Assembly: GCA_051744605.1 (NCBI GenBank)
Contig: JBNJDE010000001.1
Coordinates: 4,909 to 68,908, forward strand
Source: Halanaeroarchaeum sp051744605
GTDB lineage: Archaea > Halobacteriota > Halobacteria > Halobacteriales > Halobacteriaceae
Reading direction: 5' to 3'
Length of the DNA: 64,000 nt
Part shown: positions 16,188 through 24,843 of the stretch, piece by piece
Numbering within the stretch: the stretch's first letter is position 1
Layout: every line of letters begins with the position of its first letter
Notes under the pieces: model-generated
Told to the model about the DNA's origin: nothing
The model's input: only the letters and a program-made list of their open reading frames with translations
Databases searched by the model: none
Made by a program: the position numbers and the translations under genes

Positions 16188-17108
16188 ATGCACCTGTCCG
16201 TGGTGGTGCCCACACTCAACGCCCGTGATCGGCTCGCAGCGTCGCTCGACGCGCTGGCCGAACACGCCCCCGACGCCGAAATCGTCGTGGTCAACGGCCC
16301 GTCGTCTGACGGGACGTCGGGGATGGTGCGGGACCACCCGGCCCCCGACGCGCTGCTGGAACTCTCCGAGCGGAACCTCAATACTGCCCGGAATGCCGGT
16401 ATCGCCGCCACTGCTGGTGACGTCGTCGCGTTCGTGAGCCAGGACTCGCAGATCGAATCGGGATGGGCCGACACCGTGGCCGCCGCGATGGAGGCCGGGG
16501 CCGACGTCGTGACCGGCCCGGTCCACCGCCGTGTCAACGGTGGCGTCACGACCGAGTCTCCCGAGACACGTTCGATGGGGTCGCGCTCGGTCCAGTACTT
16601 CGACGGCGGCAACGTGGCGTTCACCCGTCCCACCATCGAGGTACTGGATGGCTTCGACCAGTACCTCCACACCGGGGCCGCCCGTGACGCCGCCCATCGA
16701 CTCGCCGGGATGGACGTCGCGGTGGAATGGGACGCCGAGATGGTCGTCATGCGGGCGGAGACCGACGACGTCCGCCATCGCATCGGCGAGGACGATATGT
16801 CGACGGTCCTCGGGCTGAAGTACCGATCGCTCGGGTATCGCCTCGGCAAGAACTACGGGTTGAGTGGGCCGTCCCTGGCGAGTGCGTTCCGCCATCCACT
16901 CGTCGAGGCGCTCGAGGAGGGGTGGAACGTCGTCCGCGGCGAGACCAAGCCCTCCCAGTGGCTCGCGTCCGGCCGATCGGTGCTGACGAACCTGGCGATG
17001 GGGGCCCAGGACGGTCTCGCGGCCCGGTTCGCGGATCGCTCACCGACACGGAATCCCAACGGCGTGTCGGCGCAATCGAACCGGCCCGTCGCGACCTACT
17101 CGCTTTGA
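16188..17108 (+). CDS. Family 2 glycosyltransferase
   Basis: A 306-residue protein from ATG 16188. The N terminus LSVVVPTLNARDRLAASLDAL and the nucleotide-sugar region EIVVVNGPSSDGTSGM are typical of GT2 enzymes. The usual DxD is replaced by SQDSQIESGW, and YFDGGNVAFTRPTIEVLDGF is the acceptor-side loop. There is no membrane segment. The middle holds an unusual His/Arg-containing insertion (HTGAARDAAHRLAGMD). It could contribute to glycan or glycolipid synthesis; donor and acceptor are unknown. Confidence 0.82.
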   Translation: MHLSVVVPTLNARDRLAASLDALAEHAPDAEIVVVNGPSSDGTSGMVRDHPAPDALLELSERNLNTARNAGIAATAGDVVAFVSQDSQIESGWADTVAAAMEAGADVVTGPVHRRVNGGVTTESPETRSMGSRSVQYFDGGNVAFTRPTIEVLDGFDQYLHTGAARDAAHRLAGMDVAVEWDAEMVVMRAETDDVRHRIGEDDMSTVLGLKYRSLGYRLGKNYGLSGPSLASAFRHPLVEALEEGWNVVRGETKPSQWLASGRSVLTNLAMGAQDGLAARFADRSPTRNPNGVSAQSNRPVATYSL

Positions 17109-17160
17109 GGGCGACCAGCCCTGCGCTGACTGCGGCCAGAGTCGCTCTGCCGGCGACCGG

Positions 17161-17979
17161 TCACCCCTCTGGCCCGAGCCCCGGAATCACTCGTGTCGCG
17201 TTCTTCGAGAAGACCCGTTTCATCTGATCCTCCGGGACGTCCAGGGTCAGGATCTCCATGACGCCGACGTTCGGGTGCGTCGACGGCGACCCGCTCCCGA
17301 AGAGGACCCTGTCCGGGTGTTCCATGATGGCTTGCTCCAGGAGGTCCCGGTAGCGGACGATGCTCGTGTCGAGGTAGAGGCCGTCGTAGTCGTCGAGCAG
17401 TGAGATGGCCGCCGTCATCATCTCGCGGTCGAGCGGATAGCCGCCGAAGTGGCCCAGGATGACCGGGATCGGCCGCTGGAGGATGGTCGAGACGACCTCG
17501 CTCGGGGGAAACCGTTGGCCCCCGTGGACGACGATCGGGAGCCCTACGTCCTCCAGGACGTCGAGGACGTCCTCCGTCGGCAGTCCGTCGCGGGTCGGGT
17601 CGAGTTTGAACCCGTGGAACCGGTCGTCGTAGGCGTACTGCTCGATGTCCTCCGGCGACGTTTGCCATTCGTGGCGAGTCGCGGCCAGGTTCCGGATCGG
17701 TGCCGCGGCCGTCCCCACCTCGAAGGGACCGTCGATGCGCGCGAAGGCGATGAACGGACGTTCGACGGCCTGTCTCGCGACCGCGTTGTTGGCGCGGAGA
17801 TAGCCCTGCTCGCCCTTCTGTGCCTCCGGAAAGACCACCGAACGGACGATGCCCGCCTGGTGGTTCTCCCGTTCGAGGTCCTCCGCGTCGATGGTCCGCC
17901 CCCGGATCGGCCGTCCGGGGCCGGCGTGGAGGCGCGCGTGGACGTCGACCACCCGGAATCCGTGCTCCAGCTCCAGCAT
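17161..17979 (-). CDS. Amidohydrolase-family TIM-barrel protein (Amidohydro_2 type)
   Basis: A 272-residue protein from ATG 17979. The N-terminal VVDVHARLH retains one metal-ligand histidine where the family usually has HxH (the second position is Leu). Later strands show PIVVHGGQRF, VILGHFGGYPLD, LYLDTSIV and VLFGSGSPSTHPNVGV, which correspond to the barrel's His and Asp/Ser positions in the ACMSD/uronate-isomerase-like group. Partial loss of metal ligands makes a canonical hydrolase uncertain; decarboxylase or lactonase activity is possible. The gene stands alone. Confidence 0.75.
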   Translation of the reverse strand: MLELEHGFRVVDVHARLHAGPGRPIRGRTIDAEDLERENHQAGIVRSVVFPEAQKGEQGYLRANNAVARQAVERPFIAFARIDGPFEVGTAAAPIRNLAATRHEWQTSPEDIEQYAYDDRFHGFKLDPTRDGLPTEDVLDVLEDVGLPIVVHGGQRFPPSEVVSTILQRPIPVILGHFGGYPLDREMMTAAISLLDDYDGLYLDTSIVRYRDLLEQAIMEHPDRVLFGSGSPSTHPNVGVMEILTLDVPEDQMKRVFSKNATRVIPGLGPEG

Positions 17980-18238
17980 TCGTCTGCCAGTGGCGTGGCC
18001 TGCTATATCGGTGTGACGGTCACCGGGCCGAAGAAGCGGCGGGGCAACCCGTGTCGTGAAGGGCCAACCGGTGTGGTGGAGTGGCACCGCGAGTCGTGGA
18101 TGGCCGTATCGAGTCGTGGAGAGCCTTCGTCAGCGGCGGGCCGAGCGAACGAACCGTGGGCGGGCGGTCCGCGGTCGGCGAGTGTGGGCGGGCGCGGTTA
18201 CGGACCGGGTCGTGGCTGGGAACGCAGGTGCTCGGGTA

Positions 18239-19465
18239 TTACTGTCCGGGCGGGCCATTACCGTTCCCCTGGCCGTTGTTGGACTTCTTCTCGTCGTCCC
18301 CGTCGTTACCGGCGTGGTCGGGCGGGCCGCGACGGTCCTCGTCGCTGGTTTCGTTCCCGTCGTCGGTCTCGGTGTCGTTCTGGGTCACGTGGTCCGGCGG
18401 GCCAGCACCGTTACCCTGGCCGGGGGTGGATTCGTTCTCGTCCGTCACGTGGGCTGGCGGACCGGTTTCCTTGTCCGCGGCCGGGTTGTTCTCGTGGACG
18501 AATGCGGAGATCTGCTGTCCGAGCGGCCCCTCGTGGTCGTTCTTGATCGCATCGATGAACGTCACCAGGGTCTGTCCGAAGTTGTCCGGGCGGTCGTCGG
18601 TCGTCGCGACCATCTCGACCGTCGTGTTCGCGGTCTCGTCGTCGTAATCGGCGACGACCGCCACCGTCACGTTCTCGTCGGGAGCGGGCAGCGACAGGGT
18701 CCCGTTGGTCGCCGTGTATCCACCGCCGTCGTAGGTGTAGTTGCCGTCGGTGGCTTCGACGCTGACGGTCGCCGTGTCGACGAATTCACCGTCGTCGGTC
18801 ACTTCGACGGAGAGGCGACCGTCGTCACCCTGCCCGGCGGCGAGCTGCAGGCCGAGATCGGTCAGGGTGGCCTGCGTCTGTGCGGTCAGATTTTCACTCG
18901 TGGCGGTCACGGTGACGTCGACGGTCTCCTCGGGGGAGGGAATGTCGACGAGGCCGTGGTCGTTCGTCTCGTATTCGCCATCCGTGCCCGAGTAGGACGC
19001 GTTCTCGTCGTCGAGCGTGACGTTGACGGTGGCGTTCTCGACCGGGTCGTCGTACTGGGTGACGTTGACGGTCGGGTTCTGTGCCCCGTCTTGCTCGACG
19101 GCGACGTCGAGTGACTCGTTCAGCGGAACGAGCGTGACGGTCTCAGAGACGTTCGTTCCGTCGTACTCGGCGATCAACTCGACGTCGACGGTCTCCTCGG
19201 GATTGGGGAGGCGCACCTCGCCGTTCTCGTCAGTCTCGTAGGATTCGTTGGCGGAGTAGTTATCGTCGGGGTTCACCTGTACCGTCGCGTTCTCGACGGC
19301 GGAGTCGTTGTCAGTCACGGTGACGAGTGCCTCGCCGGTATCGGATTGCTGGTCGACGGCGATGGACAGCGACTCCGGTGCTGCCATCGCTGCCGGAGCG
19401 GCCACGGCGGTGACCAACAGCAGGGCGGCGGCGATCGCCAGGGTTCGTGTTCGATTCGGTTCCAT
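18239..19465 (-). CDS. Secreted acidic protein with three Ig-like repeats and a Gly-Pro-Pro-rich tail
   Basis: A 408-residue protein with a Sec-type signal (basic NRTRT, hydrophobic core, AMAAPES cleavage region near residue 29). Three tandem beta-sandwich-like repeats of about 85-95 residues follow, each with the pattern ENATV...Y-ET-NG/HG...P-PEETV-V. About 16 Asn-x-Ser/Thr sequons suggest heavy N-glycosylation. After a linker comes a low-complexity tail with GPPAHV, GPPDHV, GPPDHA and GPPGQ. No membrane anchor or PGF-CTERM is visible, so release or non-covalent surface binding is likely. I do not recognise the family. Confidence 0.75.
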   Translation of the reverse strand: MEPNRTRTLAIAAALLLVTAVAAPAAMAAPESLSIAVDQQSDTGEALVTVTDNDSAVENATVQVNPDDNYSANESYETDENGEVRLPNPEETVDVELIAEYDGTNVSETVTLVPLNESLDVAVEQDGAQNPTVNVTQYDDPVENATVNVTLDDENASYSGTDGEYETNDHGLVDIPSPEETVDVTVTATSENLTAQTQATLTDLGLQLAAGQGDDGRLSVEVTDDGEFVDTATVSVEATDGNYTYDGGGYTATNGTLSLPAPDENVTVAVVADYDDETANTTVEMVATTDDRPDNFGQTLVTFIDAIKNDHEGPLGQQISAFVHENNPAADKETGPPAHVTDENESTPGQGNGAGPPDHVTQNDTETDDGNETSDEDRRGPPDHAGNDGDDEKKSNNGQGNGNGPPGQ

Positions 19466-19491
19466 TGCGAGTCAGCCTATCCATCGGCTAT

Positions 19492-19499
19492 CCATAAAG
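19492..19499 (-). promoter_or_regulatory. TATA-like box of the secreted repeat protein
   Basis: CTTTATGG on the minus strand is centred about 31 bases before the ATG at 19465, suggesting a leaderless or near-leaderless mRNA. The short motif ATGGATA occurs twice just downstream. Confidence 0.45.
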
Positions 19500-19667
19500 C
19501 GGCCAGACGCTGGCACCGCGTTCGCGCGTGTTCGGACGAATTTCGCACACTTAACCCGAGTTTATGGCCGTATATCGGCTGGATACGCGGTGTCGTGGCG
19601 GCGGGGTCTGGATTCGCGTGGCCGGTCCTCGACCCCGCGGACGATCGCGATGATAGCACCTGTCACG

Positions 19668-19680
19668 ATATCTATATATA
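19668..19680 (+). promoter_or_regulatory. Strong TATA box of the thermosome gene
   Basis: ATATCTATATATA lies 26-38 bases before the ATG at 19706, the most AT-rich promoter element in the window, as expected for a highly expressed chaperonin gene. The predicted transcript has almost no leader. Confidence 0.7.
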
Positions 19681-19705
19681 GAACTGCTATCCTCCTGTCG
19701 GTCGT

Positions 19706-21280
19706 ATGTCCCAAGCGCAACGAGGCATGGGCAGCCCCATCTTTATCCTCGGGGAAGACGCCCAGCGGACGACCGGACGAGACGCACAGCAGTCGAACAT
19801 CGCCGCCGGCAAGGCGGTCGCGGAGTCCGTCCGCACCACCCTGGGACCGCGGGGCATGGACAAGATGCTCGTCGACTCCTCGGGGACGGTGGTCATCACC
19901 AACGACGGGGCGACCATCCTCGCGGAGATGGACATCGAGCACCCGGCCGCGCAGATGCTGGTCGAGGTCGCGGAGACACAGGAGGACGCGGTCGGTGACG
20001 GCACGACGACGGCGTCGGTCCTCGCGGGCCAGTTACTCGTCCGCGCCGAGGAGTTGCTCTCTCAGGACGTGCATCCCACGACGGTCGCGGAGGGCTACGC
20101 ACGCGCTCGCGACATCGCCCTCGAGGCGATCGACGACCTCGTCATCGACGGCGACGTCGACGACGAGACGCTCGAACGGGTCGCCCGGACGAGCATGACC
20201 GGCAAGGGAACTGGCCATCTCAGTGCCGAAGCCCTGGCCGAGTACGTCGTCCGCGCCATCCGCGCCGTCGAGGACGAGGAGGGCGTCAACCGCGACGACG
20301 TCCGCGTCCACACGCAGGTCGGCGCGTCCTCGGGCGCGACCGAACTCGTGGAGGGCGTGGTGGTCGACGGCGAGGCCATGCGCGATGAGATGTCCCGGCG
20401 CGTCGACGACGCGACGGTCGCCGTCCTCGACGCCAAGATCGAACCGCGCGAGACCAGCACGGACGTCGAGTACAACATCACCGACGTCCGGCAACTCGAC
20501 GAGGCCATCGCCGCCGAGGAAGCCGAACTCGGCGCGTACGCCGACGCACTGATCGAGGCCGGAATCGACGTCCTCGTCGCCACGAAGGACGTCGACGACC
20601 GGGTAGCCGCCCAACTCGCCAGGGCGGGCGTGGTCGCGTTCGAGGACGTCTCCTCGGCCGACGCTCGCGCCATCGCCACGGCGACGGGGAGTTCGATGCT
20701 GGGCGACGTCCGCGACATCGATGCCGACGACCTCGGATTCGCCGAGTCCGTCCGGGTCGAGACCTACGGGGACGACGACCTGATCTTCGTCGAGGGTGGC
20801 GCCGACGCGAAGAGCGTCACGCTGTTCGTCCGGGGTGGCACCGAACACGTCGTCGACGAACTCGAACGAGCCCTCGGTGACGCACTGGACGTGGCTACCG
20901 TGACGATCACCGACGGTGGTGTGGTCCCTGGTGCCGGCATGACCGAGATCCGTGTCGCCGATGCCGTCCGCGATGCCGCGGCTGGCGTCGAAGGGCGCGG
21001 TCAACTCGCCGTCGAGGCCTTCGCCGACGCGCTCGAGGTCATCCCGCGCACCCTCGCCGAGAACATGGGCATGGACCCGATCGACGCGCTGGTCGACCTC
21101 CGCGCGGCGAACGAATCCGGGTCCGCCGGCGTCGTCTCGGCGGGCGAGACCGGTATCATCGCCGATCCGGTCGAACGTGGCATCGTCGACCCCGCGGCGG
21201 TCAAGCGCGAAGCCATCGAGTCCGCGACGGAGGCGGCGACGATGATCGTCCGCATCGACGACGTCATCGCCGCGGAGTGA
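19706..21280 (+). CDS. Thermosome (group II chaperonin) subunit, Cct3-like
   Basis: A 524-residue protein. The nucleotide-binding equatorial signatures are present: TTLGPRGMDKMLVD, TNDGATIL and the hydrolytic Asp motif VGDGTTTASVL; the C-terminal equatorial part has GGGVVPGAGMTE-like sequence. The apical region is shorter than usual and lacks the common HPDMP stretch after VDDATVAVLDAKIEP. The protein ends at IDDVIAAE without the Gly/Met-rich tail of major subunits. Size and tail match what I recall of Haloferax Cct3 (524 residues). It folds proteins in ATP-driven double rings, probably mixed with other subunits encoded elsewhere. Confidence 0.9.
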   Translation: MSQAQRGMGSPIFILGEDAQRTTGRDAQQSNIAAGKAVAESVRTTLGPRGMDKMLVDSSGTVVITNDGATILAEMDIEHPAAQMLVEVAETQEDAVGDGTTTASVLAGQLLVRAEELLSQDVHPTTVAEGYARARDIALEAIDDLVIDGDVDDETLERVARTSMTGKGTGHLSAEALAEYVVRAIRAVEDEEGVNRDDVRVHTQVGASSGATELVEGVVVDGEAMRDEMSRRVDDATVAVLDAKIEPRETSTDVEYNITDVRQLDEAIAAEEAELGAYADALIEAGIDVLVATKDVDDRVAAQLARAGVVAFEDVSSADARAIATATGSSMLGDVRDIDADDLGFAESVRVETYGDDDLIFVEGGADAKSVTLFVRGGTEHVVDELERALGDALDVATVTITDGGVVPGAGMTEIRVADAVRDAAAGVEGRGQLAVEAFADALEVIPRTLAENMGMDPIDALVDLRAANESGSAGVVSAGETGIIADPVERGIVDPAAVKREAIESATEAATMIVRIDDVIAAE

Positions 21281-21286
21281 CCGGCG

Positions 21287-22048
21287 TCAGGAACGGTCCA
21301 GTACGACCGGATCGCCAACCGCGACCCGAAACGCATCGTCGCCACGCCCCTGGTTGGCGGCGAGTTCGACGTTCTCGTGGCTGCCGACCGTGACGAGCCG
21401 TTGCCCCGGCTCGACCGTGGCGTACGTGCGACGGACCGGGGCTCGCTCGCCGTTCACCCGTATCTCTCGACCGAACCAGTCGTCGAGCGCGTCACCAGGA
21501 ACGTTCGTGATGGCGTTTCCGAAGTCATCGACCACGAGGACCTCCCCGTGGACGGTTCCTTCTCGACAGTCCGGCTCGGGGAAGTTGACCGACTCGTACT
21601 CGGTGGTGGCGGAGAATCGGTCGTCCGACCGCAACAGGACGGTTCCTTCCTCGTGTATCTCCGCGGCGAGCGGTGCGAAGACGTCTCTCCCGTGGAACGT
21701 TGAGCTTTCGGGCATGCGGTGGTCGACCGCGTAGACCTGGACGTCGCCCGGAGCGATTCGTCGCGCCGCCGGGAGCAAGAGCCCGTTGTCCGGGCCGACG
21801 AGCACGTGGTCGCCAGCGCTGACCGCCAGGACGGCCCGTTCGGTGCCGACTCCCGGATCGATCACGGCGAGGTGGACGGCGGGTGGGAATTCCGGCAACA
21901 CCTCGCGGAGCCAGAAGGCTGCTGCCCGAACGTCCTGGCGGGGCAGGTCGTGGGCCACGTCGACGAGCTGGGCGTCGGTTCGTCGGAGGATCGCCCCCTT
22001 CATCGCGGCGGGGTAGGGTGACCCGAAGTCCGAGGCGATGGTGAGCAT
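21287..22048 (-). CDS. SAM hydroxide adenosyltransferase (DUF62 family)
   Basis: A 253-residue protein from ATG 22048. Family motifs are intact: TIASDFGSPYPAAMKG, LAVIDPGVGTERAV, LVGPDNGLLLPAA, STFHGRDVFAPLAA and VVDDFGNAITN. These enzymes hydrolyse S-adenosylmethionine to adenosine and methionine with water-derived hydroxide and are related to bacterial fluorinase and chlorinase. The role in vivo is unclear. It begins two bases after the NadM stop and probably shares its transcript. The 3' end converges with the thermosome gene. Confidence 0.88.
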   Translation of the reverse strand: MLTIASDFGSPYPAAMKGAILRRTDAQLVDVAHDLPRQDVRAAAFWLREVLPEFPPAVHLAVIDPGVGTERAVLAVSAGDHVLVGPDNGLLLPAARRIAPGDVQVYAVDHRMPESSTFHGRDVFAPLAAEIHEEGTVLLRSDDRFSATTEYESVNFPEPDCREGTVHGEVLVVDDFGNAITNVPGDALDDWFGREIRVNGERAPVRRTYATVEPGQRLVTVGSHENVELAANQGRGDDAFRVAVGDPVVLDRS

Positions 22049-22050
22049 GG

Positions 22051-22578
22051 TCACTCCAGCGGGACGTTGTCGGTGTCGCCGACGCGCTGGATGCGCTCGA
22101 TCCCGTCGATCTCCTCGATGGTGTCGACGACCGGTTGGGGCAACAACGAACGCCACCCCTCGTCCGCGGCCATCTTCTTTCGGATCTTCGAGCCCTTGAG
22201 GACGTCGCGATCGAACATAGGCGACTGGCGAACGGTCGTCCCGGACTCCTCGAATAGCTGGATGACGAGGGGGTTGTTCGAGTAGGCCACCTCGAAGCGC
22301 GGACTCATGCTCTCGAGGTGGCTCACCCACACCGAGTTGCGATTGATGTCCTCGATGGGGACGACGTAGGTCACGACGTCGTCGTCGATGTCCGCGACGG
22401 ACTTCGTGATCATCATGATCCGCTCGCCCGCGGTGAACGGGTCGCGCTGGGTGTGGCTCCGGTCGGCGCTCCCGATGGCGATGATCAGTTCGTCCACCTC
22501 GGTGACGATGTCCTCGACGACCTGCTGGTGGCCGTCGTGGTATGGCTGGAACCGTCCGATGTAGAGGCCGCGGGTCAT
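22051..22578 (-). CDS. nadM: Nicotinamide-nucleotide adenylyltransferase (archaeal NadM)
   Basis: A 175-residue protein, the usual length for archaeal NMN adenylyltransferase. The nucleotidyltransferase signature GRFQPYHDGHQQVV is at residues 8-21 and the second ATP-binding motif GSKIRKKMA near residue 130. It makes NAD+ from NMN and ATP. Other residues such as DPFTAGERIMMI and NRNSVWVSHLE fit the family. It is first in a two-gene operon with the SAM hydroxide adenosyltransferase, and divergent from lonB. Confidence 0.93.
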   Translation of the reverse strand: MTRGLYIGRFQPYHDGHQQVVEDIVTEVDELIIAIGSADRSHTQRDPFTAGERIMMITKSVADIDDDVVTYVVPIEDINRNSVWVSHLESMSPRFEVAYSNNPLVIQLFEESGTTVRQSPMFDRDVLKGSKIRKKMAADEGWRSLLPQPVVDTIEEIDGIERIQRVGDTDNVPLE

Positions 22579-22691
22579 CCTTTGCCGTCCGTACCGCGGG
22601 TGGCATTACTAAGGTTGGTATTTCGGGTTCGGCCAGCGGTTCCGCCGAAATCGGCAGGTGTCGTAGGGGTGAGGTGGGCCGCAGGGAGAAA

Positions 22692-22698
22692 GTATATC
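22692..22698 (+). promoter_or_regulatory. TATA box of lonB
   Basis: GTATATC is centred about 43 bases before the ATG at 22738, predicting a leader of roughly 15-18 bases. The spacer then runs through a T6 tract. Confidence 0.55.
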
Positions 22699-22737
22699 AA
22701 TCTACCCGCCGTTTTTTCGAACCGACGAAACACTTCT

Positions 22738-24777
22738 ATGAGCAACGATCCCACGACTGATGCTCCCGGTGGCGAACCCGACGAGGCCGACCAGGTCGAG
22801 GAGTCACGAGACCTCAAAGAGGAGGACCTGGGCAGCAGCGTCGACGCGTCGGGAGACGTGGAAATCAACGAAGAAATCGCCGAAGACGACCTGCTCGGCG
22901 GACTCCAGATCGAGAGCACGGCGGACATCACCGTCCCCGAACGCCTCGTCGACCAGGTCATCGGTCAGGAGGCCGCCCGCGAGATCGTCAAACGGGCCGC
23001 CAAGCAACACCGCCACGTGATGATGATCGGCTCCCCGGGAACGGGGAAGTCGATGCTGGCGAAGGCGATGGCCCGCCTCTTGCCGCCCGAGAGCCTCCAG
23101 GACGTCCTGGTCTACCACAACCCCGACGACTCGAACGAACCGAAGATCAGGACCGTCCCCACGGGGAAGGGCGAGCAGATCGTCGACGCCCACAAGGAGG
23201 AGGCCAGAAAGCGCAACCAGATGCGCTCCTTTTTGATGTGGATCATCATCGCCATCATCGTTGGCTACTCGCTCCTCATCGCCCGGCAGGTGCTGCTCGG
23301 CCTGCTGGCAGCGGGGGTCATCTACTTCGCCTTCCGCTACAGCAACCGCGGGAGCGACGCGATGGTGCCCAAACTCCTCCTCAACAACGCGGACAGCACG
23401 ACGGCGCCCTTCGAGGACGCGACCGGCGCCCACGCCGGCGCACTGCTGGGCGACGTCCGCCACGACCCCTTCCAGTCGGGTGGCATGGAGACGCCGAGTC
23501 ACGACCGCGTCGAGGCCGGCGCCATCCACAAGGCCCACAAAGGGGTCCTGTTCGTCGACGAGATCAACACCCTGGACATCCGCAGTCAGCAGAAGCTGAT
23601 GACGGCCATCCAGGAGGGCAAGTTCGCCATCACCGGCCAGTCCGAGCGCTCCTCCGGCGCGATGGTCCAGACGGAACCGGTCCCCTGTGACTTCATCATG
23701 GTCGCCGCGGGGAACATGGACGCGATGGAGAACATGCACCCGGCGCTGCGCGACCGCGTCAAGGGCTACGGCTACGAGGTCTACATGGAGGACACCATCG
23801 ACGACACGCCCGAGATGCGCCGGAAGTACGCCCGCTTCGTCGCCCAGGAGGTCGAGAAGGACGGTCGGCTCCCGCACTTCGATCCGGACGCCGTCCGAGA
23901 GATCATCCTCGAGGCCAAGCGTCGTGCCGGCCGGAAGGGCCACCTGACCCTCAAACTACGGGATCTCGGTGGGCTGGTCCGCGTCTCCGGCGACATCGCC
24001 AAGGCCGAAGACGCCGAGTTCGTGCGGCGTGACCACGTCCTCGAGGCCAAGAAACGCTCGCGGTCCATCGAGCAGCAGGTCGCCGACAACTACATCGAGC
24101 GCCGCAAGGAGTACGAGTTGAAGGTCACCCAGGGCGATGCCGTGGGCCGTGTCAACGGCCTCGCCGTCATGGGGGGCGACTCGGGTATCGTGATGCCCGT
24201 CATGGCCGAGGTCACGCCACGACAGGGCGAGGGCGGCCAGGTGTACGCCACCGGGAAACTCCAGGAGATCGCCGAGGAGGCGGTCGAGAACGTCTCGGCC
24301 ATCATCAAGAAGTTCTCCGGGGAGTCCATCCGGGACAAGGACATCCACATTCAGTTCGTCCAGTCCTACGAGGGCGTCGAGGGCGACTCCGCGTCCATCA
24401 CGGTCGCGACGGCGGTCATCTCGGCCCTCGAGAACATCCCGATCGCGCAGGACCTCGCCATGACCGGGTCGCTCTCGGTCAGGGGCGACGTCCTGCCGGT
24501 CGGTGGCGTGACCCACAAGATCGAGGCCGCCGCGAAAGCGGGGTACTCCAGGGTCATCATCCCGAAGGCCAACGAGCAGGACGTCATGATCGAGGACGAG
24601 TACGACGAGATGATCGAGATCATTCCGGTCTCGCACATCTCCGAGGTCCTCGACGTGGCCCTCACCGCCGAGCCGGAGAAGGACTCGTTGGTCGACCGGC
24701 TCAAATCCATCACCGGCAAAGCGCTCGACGCCGCTGACGGTGCAGAGACGCCTGGAAGCAGCCCGAGTCCGCAGTAA
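22738..24777 (+). CDS. lonB: Membrane-bound ATP-dependent protease LonB
   Basis: A 679-residue archaeal Lon. An acidic 60-residue N-terminal tail precedes the AAA+ module with Walker A GSPGTGKS at residues 98-105. Two adjacent transmembrane segments (about residues 164-199) are inserted in the ATPase domain and anchor it to the cytoplasmic face. The Walker B region is GVLFVDEINTLD. The C-terminal protease domain has catalytic Ser551 (GDSASI) and Lys594 (THKIEAAAKAG). LonB is essential in Haloferax and degrades regulatory and misfolded proteins, including phytoene synthase. It sits next to a CPBP membrane protease, forming a membrane proteolysis pair. Confidence 0.95.
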   Translation: MSNDPTTDAPGGEPDEADQVEESRDLKEEDLGSSVDASGDVEINEEIAEDDLLGGLQIESTADITVPERLVDQVIGQEAAREIVKRAAKQHRHVMMIGSPGTGKSMLAKAMARLLPPESLQDVLVYHNPDDSNEPKIRTVPTGKGEQIVDAHKEEARKRNQMRSFLMWIIIAIIVGYSLLIARQVLLGLLAAGVIYFAFRYSNRGSDAMVPKLLLNNADSTTAPFEDATGAHAGALLGDVRHDPFQSGGMETPSHDRVEAGAIHKAHKGVLFVDEINTLDIRSQQKLMTAIQEGKFAITGQSERSSGAMVQTEPVPCDFIMVAAGNMDAMENMHPALRDRVKGYGYEVYMEDTIDDTPEMRRKYARFVAQEVEKDGRLPHFDPDAVREIILEAKRRAGRKGHLTLKLRDLGGLVRVSGDIAKAEDAEFVRRDHVLEAKKRSRSIEQQVADNYIERRKEYELKVTQGDAVGRVNGLAVMGGDSGIVMPVMAEVTPRQGEGGQVYATGKLQEIAEEAVENVSAIIKKFSGESIRDKDIHIQFVQSYEGVEGDSASITVATAVISALENIPIAQDLAMTGSLSVRGDVLPVGGVTHKIEAAAKAGYSRVIIPKANEQDVMIEDEYDEMIEIIPVSHISEVLDVALTAEPEKDSLVDRLKSITGKALDAADGAETPGSSPSPQ

Positions 24778-24843
24778 CCCCACTCGCCGTTTCCTCGCTC
24801 TTCTCGCCAAGCGTTTTGGTGTCCCCAGTCGAACCCACGACCG

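Noticed and set aside
18060..18135. Short direct repeats GAGTCGTGGA upstream of the amidohydrolase gene
   Set aside because: Only two short copies, irregular spacing, no promoter nearby; likely chance in GC-rich sequence.
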